A model generated the notes under the pieces. The model was not told the DNA's origin. It made no database searches and was given only the letters and a program-made list of their open reading frames with translations. Shown here piece after piece: positions 18,328-27,032 of a stretch of 41,112 nucleotides of DNA. The position numbers and the translations under genes were made by a program. The stretch's first letter is position 1; every line of letters starts with the position of its first letter. Source of the stretch: an uncultured Bacteroidales bacterium (GTDB lineage: Bacteria; Bacteroidota; Bacteroidia; Bacteroidales; Paludibacteraceae); NCBI GenBank assembly GCA_946184695.1, contig CAMHGK010000004.1:1-41112 (forward strand), in the 5' to 3' direction.

Positions 18328-19911
18328 TTAAGCTTGGTCTGGTTTCTCGGATTGCTCATCGGTCTTTAGTGTAAGTTGCTTCCCGTCCTTGTCATAAAAA
18401 GCGAATTGCAACATACCAAGCGACTGGTCGGCAACGACCTTGAGCGAATATCGTCTCCACCAATTAAATTTCAGACTTCTGAGGTATCCGCGAGCTGCAA
18501 AAGCTTCCACGAATGGGTGCAAGTGCAGGCGCATTGACTTGCCGAAGTGCGAGAAGTAGTGTTGGATTTCTTCTTCGAGAGTGTCGGTAAATAGCAGTGA
18601 CGATTGTATCTTTCCCTTGCCATGACACGTCGGGCACACTTCATTTATGTCGATATCAACAGCGGGGCGCACACGTTGACGCGTTATTTGCATAAGTCCG
18701 AATTTTGAGAGCGGCAGCACGTTGTGCTTGGCTCTGTCGTTAGCCATGAGTTGTCGCACATGGTCGTATAATGCCTGCTGGTTTTCTTTGGAGTCCATAT
18801 CGATAAAGTCGATAATTATTATTCCTCCAATATCTCTAAGTCGGAGCTGATGGACAATTTCATCAGCCGCCAGCATATTAAAACCAAATGCGTTCTGCTC
18901 TTGGTCTTCAAATAGTTTTTTACTACCGCTATTGACATCGATTGAGTAGAGCGCTTCTGTCCGCTCCATTATCAAATAGCCGCCGTTTTTGAAACCCACT
19001 GTTCTTCCCAAGCCGGTCTTCATCTGCCGTGTAACTTGGAAATGGTCGAAGATAGGTTGGTCGTCGTTGTAATAACGCACTATGTCAGCCTTTTCAGGGG
19101 CTATAAGTTCAACATACTGCTTTATCTCGTCGTAGATTTCACGATCGTTGACAGCAATACTCTCAAAAGAGGGGTTGAAGATATCACGAATGATACCTAT
19201 AGTTCTGCCTAACTCTTCGGTGACAAGTGCCACATCTGTCTTTTGCTGCAGTTTGAGTAGCGAGTCCTCCCAGCGTTTGACGAGCAGACGAAGCTCATTA
19301 TCAAGTTCTGCAACTCTTTTGTCTTCAGCCACCGTTCTAACAATGACACCGAACCCTTTGGGCTTGATAGATTGTACAAGTTGCTTGAGGCGGCTTCTTT
19401 CTGCCTCTCGCTTTATTTTACTTGACACCATGACCTTGTCGGCAAATGGAATGAGTACGATATTCCTGCCTGCAAGAGATATTTCTGCAGTGAGTCGGGG
19501 TCCTTTGGTGTTGATGGGCTCTTTTGATACTTGAACGAGTATCATGTCTCCCACTGAAAGCACATCAGCTATCTGTCCGTCCTTGCCCACCTCAGTTTCC
19601 TTTTGCCATTTGATATTCTGAGGCTTACGCTGTCGGTTCGATACGAGGTCGGTAGTAAACTTCTTGAGTGTTAAGAAATCAGAACCTAAGTCTAAATAGT
19701 GTAGAAAAGCGTCTTTTTCATGTCCGACATCCACAAAAGCCGCATTCAGCGCTGGCATCACTTTGCGTACTCTGCCGTAATAGATATTTCCGACGGCAAA
19801 AGTAGGCTCAAGTTTCTCGCGATTAAATTCCTGAAGTCTGTCGTCTTCAAGCAAAGCGATAGATATCTCTTGTGGGCGAACATCAACAATAAGTTCGCTT
19901 TTCACTTTCAA
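18328..19911 (-). CDS. rng: Ribonuclease G/E family endoribonuclease
   Basis: This family cleaves single-stranded RNA in rRNA maturation and mRNA decay. The N-terminal S1 RNA-binding region has GNIYYGRVRKVMPALNAAFV followed by VDVGHEKDAFLHYLDL. Acidic catalytic segments are SIDVNSGSKK and IIDFIDMDSKENQ, which supply the metal-binding aspartates. The zinc-link cysteines are in CPTCHGKGK. At 527 residues it is RNase G-sized and lacks the long RNase E scaffold tail. It lies downstream of the hup and ribosomal protein pair but is separated from them by a hairpin. I see no consensus promoter just upstream of the start. Confidence 0.94.
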   Translation of the reverse strand: MKVKSELIVDVRPQEISIALLEDDRLQEFNREKLEPTFAVGNIYYGRVRKVMPALNAAFVDVGHEKDAFLHYLDLGSDFLTLKKFTTDLVSNRQRKPQNIKWQKETEVGKDGQIADVLSVGDMILVQVSKEPINTKGPRLTAEISLAGRNIVLIPFADKVMVSSKIKREAERSRLKQLVQSIKPKGFGVIVRTVAEDKRVAELDNELRLLVKRWEDSLLKLQQKTDVALVTEELGRTIGIIRDIFNPSFESIAVNDREIYDEIKQYVELIAPEKADIVRYYNDDQPIFDHFQVTRQMKTGLGRTVGFKNGGYLIMERTEALYSIDVNSGSKKLFEDQEQNAFGFNMLAADEIVHQLRLRDIGGIIIIDFIDMDSKENQQALYDHVRQLMANDRAKHNVLPLSKFGLMQITRQRVRPAVDIDINEVCPTCHGKGKIQSSLLFTDTLEEEIQHYFSHFGKSMRLHLHPFVEAFAARGYLRSLKFNWWRRYSLKVVADQSLGMLQFAFYDKDGKQLTLKTDEQSEKPDQA

Positions 19912-20004
19912 TTAGGGTTTTAGGTTGAGTGCAGCAGGTCTGTTTGCGCCCAAAAAGACCTTTGTATGCTACACCTTAAGAATTAATAAAAGGGTTTATA
20001 TATG

Positions 20005-20052
20005 AGAAAACAAACCCACATGCCAACACAGCCGACATGGAGTTTGTTTTCT
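20005..20052 (-). terminator. Inverted repeat / terminator downstream of hup and the bS22-like gene
   Basis: The 11-base arms AGAAAACAAAC (20005-20015) and GTTTGTTTTCT (20042-20052) are perfectly complementary, and the stem continues inward with imperfect pairs. The T-rich arm on the minus strand and the position just after the small ribosomal gene suggest a terminator. It could act on both strands. Confidence 0.6.
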
Positions 20053-20069
20053 ATTATCCGATCGCCTGA

Positions 20070-20159
20070 TTACTTGTGCTTATGGCGATTCTTGCGCAAA
20101 CGTTTTTTACGTTTGTGAGTTGACATCTTGTGTCTCTTATGTTTTTTTCCGTTTGGCAT
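20070..20159 (-). CDS. AURKAIP1/COX24-domain small ribosomal protein (bS22/mS38-like)
   Basis: This 29-residue reading frame runs from ATG at 20157-20159 to TAA at 20070-20072 on the minus strand. It opens MPNGKKHKRHKM and ends LRKNRHKHK. More than half of its residues are Lys, Arg or His. This is the pattern of the tiny AURKAIP1/COX24-domain proteins of Bacteroidota. Related short proteins are mycobacterial ribosomal protein bS22 and the core of mitochondrial mS38, which sit in the small subunit near the decoding region. It starts nine bases after the hup stop, so the two genes form one unit. It is too short for ordinary ORF cut-offs. Confidence 0.88.
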   Translation of the reverse strand: MPNGKKHKRHKMSTHKRKKRLRKNRHKHK

Positions 20160-20168
20160 CGCAGTCTA

Positions 20169-20441
20169 TTATTTAACTTTGTTAACAAATTCTTTAGAAG
20201 GCTTGAATGCAGGAATGTTGTGCTCAGGCACGATGATGGTGGTGTTCTTTGAGATGTTACGAGCCACCTTTGTAGCGCGAGTCTTAATTTGGAAAGTACC
20301 GAAACCGCGGAGGTAAACGTTCTCTTTCTTAGCCAACGAACCTTTAACGTTAGCCATCATTGACTCTACTACGTTCAGCACAGTTGCTTTGTCATAACCA
20401 GTTTGTGCTGCAATCTGGTTTACTAAATCTGCTTTTGTCAT
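20169..20441 (-). CDS. hup: HU-family DNA-binding protein
   Basis: HU is a small dimeric nucleoid protein that bends DNA. The 90-residue chain starts MTKADLVNQIAAQTGYDKAT (helical dimer body). It contains VYLRGFGTFQIKTRATKVAR and NISKNTTIIVPEHNIPAFKP, the beta-arm with the family's DNA-intercalating proline region. It ends in FKPSKEFVNKVK. A good promoter about 200 bases upstream implies a long leader. It is followed immediately by the small ribosomal protein gene, which suggests growth-linked expression of both. Confidence 0.96.
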   Translation of the reverse strand: MTKADLVNQIAAQTGYDKATVLNVVESMMANVKGSLAKKENVYLRGFGTFQIKTRATKVARNISKNTTIIVPEHNIPAFKPSKEFVNKVK

Positions 20442-20641
20442 AATTTTTTTGAATTATTAAAAGATTAATATTTTTATATGTGATTTTCAGTTCCATAAAC
20501 GCGTCAGCGCCAACCGCCCTTCCTTATCCATGCGCTCTGCCAGCGTTTAATTGCCGCCTAACACTCGGCCGATAGACAAGAAATGTGCATTTTCAGCTCA
20601 CCTACATAACAATTTTATGATTGTCAGCGAAAAAAGCGGTG

Positions 20642-20672
20642 CAAAATTACTACTTTTTTTATAACTACCAAA
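20642..20672 (-). promoter_or_regulatory. Bacteroidota-type promoter for hup, long leader
   Basis: On the minus strand, TTTG (20669-20672), a 19-base spacer and TAATTTTG (20642-20649) fit the consensus. Transcription would start about 195 bases before the hup ATG. The leader is GC-richer than the flanking poly-A/T tracts and contains a possible 10-codon upstream reading frame. Confidence 0.6.
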
Positions 20673-20993
20673 AAAAAAGCGTATTTTTTTGATTTTTTTG
20701 TTTTGAGGGTGCATAAAGTTGAGCTTAGGTGCTATACAAAAATGCTTATTCTGATAATAATTGTTTGTAAAATCCGCTCTAATTCACGCAAAAAAAGTAC
20801 TGTACTGTAGATGCTGTTTTTCAACCATTTAGATGTGTACAAATCGTTTCCTACTCGATCTTCAACCGATGACAACAGGAACAACTCGCATCTAACAAGC
20901 AGGTACGCAAGCAGTTACAGATGCTTTTAACACAATTTTAATTATCAATTTATATGTTTGAGTTGAAGGTAATTATACAAAACGATATAAAAT
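20673..20993. other. Gene-free AT-rich stretch upstream of the hup promoter
   Basis: There are about 320 bases between the hup promoter and the end of the DUF4369-like gene. It holds poly-A/T tracts next to the promoter and no open frame, tRNA, clear terminator or second promoter that I can defend. Confidence 0.5.
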
Positions 20994-21716
20994 TCATACG
21001 TTTTTAGCAGAGAGGTAGAAATCGTAAACAGGTTTGACGTATCGGCTATGTTTATCATCTTCCGTCATCAATTCGAAAATAGCGGTCAGTTGTTCGTAGC
21101 TGAGTGCGGGTGCAAGTAAGGATAGGATATATTTGCCTCCTATGCAGTCTAAGTTGTAGAGAGTGAGCCGGAAGGCATCGTCCACAAAGTTTTGATAGAT
21201 AGAATCCACGTAGGCGGTGTCAGCGTTTGTCAGGGCGAGCTGCATGCAGTAGTCTTCGAGCTGCATCTGCCGGCTCAGATAGTAGCTTACCAGATCATTG
21301 GAACGAGTGCCATAGACATTAACGAGATTGACGCGCGCGGCATCTTGAGGGATCTGAGGTTGGTCTTGTGTCTGATCCATAAGTTCGTCTCGGAGTGAGT
21401 CACAGAGCAACTCCACATAGATTTCGCCCTCTTCCAAGCACAGCACACACTGCCCGAAATCAGCAATTTCGAGCACAGTAACCTGCTCAAAAGGGAAAGA
21501 CTTGGTTAGCGAAAAAGCATTATTCTCTACAATAGTATAGTAGGCTTTCAGCTCTTTACCATTGTCAACATAAAGCGTCACATCGCGATTCTCTAATCCC
21601 AAGTTAGGGTCAACTAAGCCATTGATGGTGATACTCTTCTTCGTACACGACGGCGCAAAGCATAAAATCAATGCCCACACAACAACCCTGACTACAAATT
21701 TAGCCTGCTTATACAT
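20994..21716 (-). CDS. DUF4369-like lipoprotein
   Basis: I place the start at the ATG at 21714-21716. The open frame continues 19 codons further up, but this ATG gives a proper lipoprotein signal: positive MYKQAK, a hydrophobic core (FVVRVVVWALILCFA) and Cys after APS. The mature chain (ITINGLVDPNLGLENRDVTLYVDNG, here split by beta-turns) resembles the DUF4369 beta domain often found on Bacteroidales envelope proteins. The remaining half is helical, with acidic segments. No thioredoxin domain follows, unlike many DUF4369 proteins. It is about 240 residues. Its function is unknown. It has its own promoter, divergent from the HD-domain gene. Confidence 0.72.
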   Translation of the reverse strand: MYKQAKFVVRVVVWALILCFAPSCTKKSITINGLVDPNLGLENRDVTLYVDNGKELKAYYTIVENNAFSLTKSFPFEQVTVLEIADFGQCVLCLEEGEIYVELLCDSLRDELMDQTQDQPQIPQDAARVNLVNVYGTRSNDLVSYYLSRQMQLEDYCMQLALTNADTAYVDSIYQNFVDDAFRLTLYNLDCIGGKYILSLLAPALSYEQLTAIFELMTEDDKHSRYVKPVYDFYLSAKNV

Positions 21717-21791
21717 ATTATTTACAATTGATAGAAGCTGTGAATTATGCATGCTGTTTGCAAGCAGAGGCACTCATATTCCTGACGGGTG

Positions 21792-21822
21792 CAAAGATAA
21801 GCATATTTGTGCAATACACAAT
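21792..21822 (-). promoter_or_regulatory. Promoter for the DUF4369-like lipoprotein gene
   Basis: On the minus strand, ATTG (21819-21822), a 19-base spacer and TATCTTTG (21792-21799) give a full -7 match with a 3-of-4 -33 element. The leader to the ATG at 21716 would be about 70 nt, which also supports that downstream start. Confidence 0.65.
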
Positions 21823-21888
21823 ACCGATGTAAATAATTTAATCGAAATGGTAGGTTTGTGATTTTAGCGGTGTGTTTTTATTTGTAAA

Positions 21889-21920
21889 TTTGCAAGGTAT
21901 AAAAAAAAAACGTACCTTTG
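21889..21920 (+). promoter_or_regulatory. Promoter for the HD-domain gene
   Basis: TTTG (21889-21892), a 20-base spacer that includes a run of ten A, and TACCTTTG (21913-21920) match the consensus. It diverges from the lipoprotein promoter with 66 bases between the two -33 elements. The span 21717-22035 holds these two promoters and no gene. Confidence 0.75.
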
Positions 21921-22035
21921 CGCGTTAAATATGTAAAATTGGTATTGAGGTGTAAGATTTGACACTGAGTGCGGCAGAAACACTATTGCACCATTGAAAC
22001 GGAATAGTTCACATATTGACAACGAAACGACTCAG

Positions 22036-22842
22036 ATGAGTTTGGAATTGGATTTTGAACCATACGGGTCGATGCCTGCTTCTTTGAAAGAGAATACAAC
22101 TGAATTAGCAGAGTCTCACATTGCCGCCGGCAAGAATAAAATATCAGACATGGAAGATAAGCAACACATAGCATCAACCAAAAATAATTCCGCTCTCTCG
22201 TCATCGGTGATTTCGTCGCAAACTTCGTCACCGGTATCTGCTGAGCAAGCCTACATAGGTTTGCTGCTTGAGACCCGCCGCGAAGGCATTGAGAACGTGG
22301 TTGAGCAATTACGCAATACGGGCTTTTTCAACGCTCCTGCCTCAACTGTTTTTCACGGCAACTATGCCGGTGGGCTGACTGACCATAGTTTGAACGTATG
22401 CAAAGTAGCTCTTGAGCTGCGCGATTTAATGGTGGGCATGCAGCCTGAATTGGCTCCTGCGTTACCCCGAGAGAGCGTGATACTGAGTGCCTTGCTGCAC
22501 GACGTATGCAAGGCTGACGTTTATAAAGAGGAGGAGAAATGGCGCAAAGATGCCAACAACCGCTGGGAGAGTTACAAGACATACGGGGTTGACTATGCTG
22601 CGTTTCCTGTAGGTCATGGGGAGAAGTCGGTTATTCGGCTTTTGCAATGGGGTCTCAGATTAGACGACAACGAGATTCTTGCCATACGCTGGCACATGTC
22701 GGCATGGGACCTGCCATTTCAGAGCAGCGAGTTCAAAGGCAACTTCTCTGCAGCACAAAACAAATGCAAGTTGCTCTCGCTGATTCAGGCAGCCGACGGC
22801 CTTGCCACATCAATGCTCGACAAGAAAAAAACTAATGCATAA
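22036..22842 (+). CDS. HD-domain phosphohydrolase
   Basis: The open frame extends to a TTG at 21994, but the first in-frame ATG is at 22036 and I prefer it (268 residues). The first ~70 residues are low-complexity and Ser-rich. The HD domain follows: HGNYAGGLTDHSLNVCKVAL supplies the first histidines, LLHDVCKADVY holds the His-Asp pair, and GHGEKS and IRWHM supply later metal ligands. HD proteins are metal-dependent phosphohydrolases or nucleases, and the closest feel is the YhaM/TraI-like group, but the substrate is unknown. It lies 47 bases upstream of lysS and probably leads that transcript. Confidence 0.85.
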   Translation: MSLELDFEPYGSMPASLKENTTELAESHIAAGKNKISDMEDKQHIASTKNNSALSSSVISSQTSSPVSAEQAYIGLLLETRREGIENVVEQLRNTGFFNAPASTVFHGNYAGGLTDHSLNVCKVALELRDLMVGMQPELAPALPRESVILSALLHDVCKADVYKEEEKWRKDANNRWESYKTYGVDYAAFPVGHGEKSVIRLLQWGLRLDDNEILAIRWHMSAWDLPFQSSEFKGNFSAAQNKCKLLSLIQAADGLATSMLDKKKTNA

Positions 22843-22889
22843 CCATCAAGCATATCATTAACCTATACATAACAACAGTCAAAACAAAA

Positions 22890-24437
22890 ATGGAATTATC
22901 AGAACAAGAGATTGTCAGACGTCAGAGTCTGCAAACGATGCGTGAAATGGGCATTGACCCCTACCCTGCAGCCGAATACGTGGTTACAGCCTATTCGACC
23001 GACATAAAGACTGAATACGCTCAGAAAGAATCACAGCTTACCCCCTCAGAATTGGAAGAAGGGAAAGCGGTGGATTCATGGCCTGTGAGCATAGCCGGCA
23101 GAATAATGTCGAGACGCATTATGGGCAAAGCATCGTTTATCGAGCTTCAAGACTCTAAGGGCAGAATACAGGTATATGTCTCACGCGACGACATCAACAC
23201 CGAAGAACAGCCTGAGATGTATAATATCGTATTTAAGAAACTTCTTGATATTGGCGACTTTATCGGTATCGAAGGATTTGTGTTTAAGACCCAGACCGGT
23301 GCTGTCAGCGTACATGCAAAAAAACTGACGGTGCTGTCGAAGTCGCTTCGCGTGCTGCCTATCGTGAAATATCGCGACGGCGTAGCATACGACAAGTTCG
23401 ACAATCCTGAACTACGCTATCGTCAGCGCTATGTTGACCTGATTGTCAACGACGGAGTCAAGGAGCAGTTTCTGAAGCGCGCCACCGTGATACGCACCAT
23501 GCGCAACATATTGGACGACGCCGGATATACTGAGGTCGAGACCCCAATGCTGCAACTCATTGCAGGTGGTGCCTCAGCACGTCCGTTCATTACGCACTTT
23601 AATGCCTTGGACACTGACATGTATATGCGTATCGCCACAGAGCTTTACCTGAAAAGACTGATAGTGGGCGGATTTGAAGGAGTGTATGAGATCGGCAAGA
23701 ACTTCCGCAACGAAGGCATGGACCGCACTCATAACCCTGAGTTTACATGTATGGAGCTCTACGTGCAGTATAAGGACTACAACTGGATGATGTCATTCAC
23801 TGAGCAGCTGTTAGAAAAGATATGTATTGCCGTCAACGGTACAACAGAGAGTAAGATAGGCGACAATGTAGTATCGTTCAAGGCTCCATATCGCAGGTTG
23901 CCTATACTTGATGCGATACAGGAGAAAACAGGTTTCGACCTGAATGGCAAGACGGAAGACGAGCTTCGCGATATATGCAAGCAGCTGAAAATTGAGATAG
24001 AACCTTCATGGGGCAAAGGCAAGATGATCGACGAGATATTCGGTGAATATTGCGAAGGCAATTTCATTCAGCCTACTTTCATCACCGACTATCCGGTAGA
24101 GATGTCGCCTCTGACAAAGATGCACCGTTCAAAACCCGGACTAACAGAGCGCTTTGAGCTCATGGTTAATGGCAAGGAACTGGCAAATGCTTATTCTGAG
24201 CTCAACGATCCTATCGACCAATACAACCGCTTCGTGGAGCAGATGAAGCTTGCCGACAAGGGTGACGACGAGGCCATGATTATTGACCACGACTTCATGC
24301 GCGCACTTGAATACGGAATGCCACCCACCTCCGGAATAGGTATCGGAATCGACCGTCTGACAATGCTCATGACCGGACAAACGACAATACAAGAAGTACT
24401 TCTGTTTCCACAGATGAAAAAAGAAGTGATAGATTAA
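22890..24437 (+). CDS. lysS: Lysyl-tRNA synthetase, class II
   Basis: LysS charges tRNA(Lys). The OB-fold anticodon domain covers roughly residues 65-180 (VSIAGRIMSRRIMGKASFIE). Motif 1 surrounds GYTEVETPMLQ, motif 2 is FRNEGMDRTHNPEFTCME, and motif 3 is GIGIGIDRLTMLMTG. At 515 residues it is close to the E. coli enzyme and shorter than the ~570-residue forms, with an extra C-terminal tail, that I recall for many Bacteroides. It stands in the order lysS-gpsA-pgi, which is familiar in Bacteroidales. Confidence 0.97.
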   Translation: MELSEQEIVRRQSLQTMREMGIDPYPAAEYVVTAYSTDIKTEYAQKESQLTPSELEEGKAVDSWPVSIAGRIMSRRIMGKASFIELQDSKGRIQVYVSRDDINTEEQPEMYNIVFKKLLDIGDFIGIEGFVFKTQTGAVSVHAKKLTVLSKSLRVLPIVKYRDGVAYDKFDNPELRYRQRYVDLIVNDGVKEQFLKRATVIRTMRNILDDAGYTEVETPMLQLIAGGASARPFITHFNALDTDMYMRIATELYLKRLIVGGFEGVYEIGKNFRNEGMDRTHNPEFTCMELYVQYKDYNWMMSFTEQLLEKICIAVNGTTESKIGDNVVSFKAPYRRLPILDAIQEKTGFDLNGKTEDELRDICKQLKIEIEPSWGKGKMIDEIFGEYCEGNFIQPTFITDYPVEMSPLTKMHRSKPGLTERFELMVNGKELANAYSELNDPIDQYNRFVEQMKLADKGDDEAMIIDHDFMRALEYGMPPTSGIGIGIDRLTMLMTGQTTIQEVLLFPQMKKEVID

Positions 24438-24478
24438 GTTGAGAACACTTCGCCGGAGAATAAGAAAACACAAACGAT

Positions 24479-25480
24479 ATGAACTCACAAAAACAACCTC
24501 GCGTGGCGATATTTGGCGGTGGCAGTTGGCCTACGGCATTAGCCAAGATTGTCATGCATAACGTTGACAGCATCAACTGGTACATGCGTCGTCAGGACCA
24601 GATTGATCAGTTCAAGGTTCAAGGTCGCAACCCTGATTACCTGACCGGTACCAAGTTTGACGTAAGCCGAATAAACTTCACGTCGGACATCAATGCCGTG
24701 GTGCGCGACTCTGACGTGCTTATCATGGCAGTGCCTTCGCCTTTTCTCAAGCTGCACCTGAAAAAGATGCACCGCAGTCTGAAGCGCAAGATTATAGTCA
24801 GCGCCATAAAGGGCATGGTGCCTGAGGAGAACATGATAGTAACCGACTATCTGCACCTGAAATATGAGGTTCCGATGGACCAATTAGGTATAATAGCCGG
24901 TCCATGCCATGCCGAAGAGGTGGCATTGGAACGTCTCTCGTACCTTACCATCGGTTGCACTGACATCAACAGAGCAGCCACGCTTGCCAAATTGTTTGAG
25001 ACCCCATACGTCAAGACCACCACAAGTGACGATATAATAGGTCTTGAATACAGTTCGGTGATGAAAAACATCTACGCCATTGCTTCAGGTATATGCTATG
25101 GTCTCAAGTATGGCGACAACTTCCAGTCGGTACTGATATCCAATGCCATACAAGAGATAGAGCGTTTCACTAATGCTACCAATCCACTCCGCCGCGACAT
25201 AGCCCATTCGGCATATTTAGGCGACCTATTAGTGACGAGCTACTCGAAGTTTTCTCGAAACCGCCAGTTCGGCACCATGATAGGCAGAGGATACAGCGTC
25301 AAGACGGCACAACTCGAGATGGAGATGGTGGCAGAAGGCTACTACGGAACGAAATGTATTCATGAGTTTAACGAGCGTTTCCGAGTAAACCTGCCGATAG
25401 TGGATGCAGTATATAACATCATCTATGGGTTCCACTCGCCCACTCTCGAAATACAAGATCTTGCCGGCAAGCTCAGGTGA
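24479..25480 (+). CDS. gpsA: Glycerol-3-phosphate dehydrogenase (NAD(P)+)
   Basis: GpsA reduces dihydroxyacetone phosphate to sn-glycerol-3-phosphate for phospholipid synthesis. The N-terminal dinucleotide loop reads GGGSWPTALAK (residues 13-23), a variant of the usual GxGxxGTA. Family motifs SAIKGMVPEENM, IAGPCHAEEVA and LEYSSVMKNIYAIASGI (with the catalytic Lys) are intact. Its length of 333 residues is usual. It starts 41 bases after lysS. Confidence 0.96.
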   Translation: MNSQKQPRVAIFGGGSWPTALAKIVMHNVDSINWYMRRQDQIDQFKVQGRNPDYLTGTKFDVSRINFTSDINAVVRDSDVLIMAVPSPFLKLHLKKMHRSLKRKIIVSAIKGMVPEENMIVTDYLHLKYEVPMDQLGIIAGPCHAEEVALERLSYLTIGCTDINRAATLAKLFETPYVKTTTSDDIIGLEYSSVMKNIYAIASGICYGLKYGDNFQSVLISNAIQEIERFTNATNPLRRDIAHSAYLGDLLVTSYSKFSRNRQFGTMIGRGYSVKTAQLEMEMVAEGYYGTKCIHEFNERFRVNLPIVDAVYNIIYGFHSPTLEIQDLAGKLR

Positions 25481-25642
25481 TGAGGAGTCGAAAGATTCTA
25501 CCTGCCCCCTTACCTAACGGGATGTAAATTGTTAAAAATGCCCTTCGGTGGGCAAATGGAGGGAGAGTCAATGCGGATAGCAACCATTGTCGAAAGGTGA
25601 AAAACAAAAGTATAGAAATAATAAATTAAAACCACAATAATT
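25481..25642 (+). promoter_or_regulatory. Structured 162-base gap upstream of pgi
   Basis: This gap is long for this operon. It contains TGCCC-TTCGGT-GGGCA (25539-25554), a small GC hairpin with a UUCG-like loop and no U-tract. It also contains two copies of GTCGAAAG, at about 25487 and 25589. No consensus promoter or known riboswitch is recognised. It could be an mRNA leader or a processing site. The call is tentative. Confidence 0.3.
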
Positions 25643-26974
25643 ATGGACATCAAACTTGATATTTCCAAAATTCACGGTTTCGTAAGCGAAGCCACAGTTA
25701 ACGGCTATGCAGATAAGACAGCTTCAGCACATGCCAAACTCATCAACGGCACCGGCGAGGGCAACGACTTCCTTGGTTGGGTTAATTTGCCCGACGACAT
25801 CATGCCGCAATTAGACGATATCTGCATCACTGCCCAACAACTCCGTTCTGAGTGTGAGGTGATTGTATGCGTAGGTATTGGTGGCAGCTACCTGGGTGCG
25901 AAGGCGGTGATTGACGCGCTATCAAATTCATTCGCGGCACAATCGAAATTATTTCCTCAGATAGTGTATGCCGGACAGAACATATCTGAAGATTACCTGT
26001 ATGAGCTACAGCAGTACCTCATAGACAAGAAATTTGGCATAGTATCAATATCAAAATCAGGAACTACGACTGAGCCTGCATTGGCATTCCGTCTGCTGAA
26101 AACTCAACTTGAGCAGCAACAGGACAAAGAGGCTGCCAAGCGTCTGATAGTATGCATCACCGACAAGGCGAAAGGTGCACTTCGCACTCTTGCCACTCAG
26201 GAGGGCTACAAGACATACGTCATCGAAGACAATATAGGCGGTCGTTTTTCTGTTCTCTCGCCCGTTGGTCTTCTGCCGATAGCATGCGCAGGATTTGATA
26301 TCAGAAAACTCATCAGCGGTGCTCAGAGAATGAAAGAGCTTTGTGCTTCCGACAAACTTGAGCAGAATCCGGCAGCTCAGTACGCAGCAGCTCGCAATGC
26401 ATTATATGAGAGTGGCAAGAAGATTGAACTACTCGTCAATTTCCACCCCAAATTGCACAATATAGCCGAGTGGTGGAAGCAGCTCTACGGTGAGTCGGAG
26501 GGCAAAGGTCACAAAGCACTGTTCCCTGCATCGGTTGACTTCACGACCGACCTTCACTCAATGGGTCAGTACATACAAGACGGTGAGCGCCATCTGTTTG
26601 AGACGGTAATATCAGTAGCCGAACCTGAGCACCACGTCAATTTCCCGCATAACGATGCCAACCTCGACGGACTCAATTTCCTTGCCGGCAAGCGCGTGGA
26701 TGAGGTCAACAAGATGGCAGAACTCGGTACGATGCTCGCACACGTAGATGGAGGAGTACCTAATATCAAGTTGACAATGCCTCGTTTGAACGAGTACTAC
26801 TTGGGTGAGCTGATTTACTTTTTTGAGTTTGCATGCGGCATAAGCGGCTATGTATTAGGCGTTAACCCCTTCAACCAGCCCGGAGTGGAAGCTTACAAGA
26901 AAAACATGTTTGCTCTGCTCGACAAACCCGGCTACGAAAAAGAAAGTGCAGCAATAAAAGCGCGTCTTGCATAA
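25643..26974 (+). CDS. pgi: Glucose-6-phosphate isomerase
   Basis: Pgi interconverts glucose-6-phosphate and fructose-6-phosphate. The sugar-phosphate binding signatures are [18 protein letters not shown] and [15 protein letters not shown]. The C-terminal [18 protein letters not shown] is the family's closing signature. At 443 residues it matches the compact Firmicutes/Bacteroidales type, not the ~550-residue E. coli type. It is third in the lysS-gpsA-pgi cluster. Confidence 0.97.
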   Translation: MDIKLDISKIHGFVSEATVNGYADKTASAHAKLINGTGEGNDFLGWVNLPDDIMPQLDDICITAQQLRSECEVIVCVGIGGSYLGAKAVIDALSNSFAAQSKLFPQIVYAGQNISEDYLYELQQYLIDKKFGIVSISKSGTTTEPALAFRLLKTQLEQQQDKEAAKRLIVCITDKAKGALRTLATQEGYKTYVIEDNIGGRFSVLSPVGLLPIACAGFDIRKLISGAQRMKELCASDKLEQNPAAQYAAARNALYESGKKIELLVNFHPKLHNIAEWWKQLYGESEGKGHKALFPASVDFTTDLHSMGQYIQDGERHLFETVISVAEPEHHVNFPHNDANLDGLNFLAGKRVDEVNKMAELGTMLAHVDGGVPNIKLTMPRLNEYYLGELIYFFEFACGISGYVLGVNPFNQPGVEAYKKNMFALLDKPGYEKESAAIKARLA

Positions 26975-27032
26975 GAACAGCTATGCACTATCACAAGCAC
27001 ATACTCGTTAAATATACAAAATCACTATAACA

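Noticed and set aside
20673..20993. Small RNA or second promoter in the gene-free stretch
   Set aside because: I found no consensus promoter, stable hairpin with U-tract, or conserved-looking element, only AT-rich sequence and a few short repeats.
21994..22035. TTG start for the HD-domain gene
   Set aside because: An ATG at 22036 is in frame, leaves the HD domain intact and suits the promoter spacing. The extra 14 residues look like untranslated leader.
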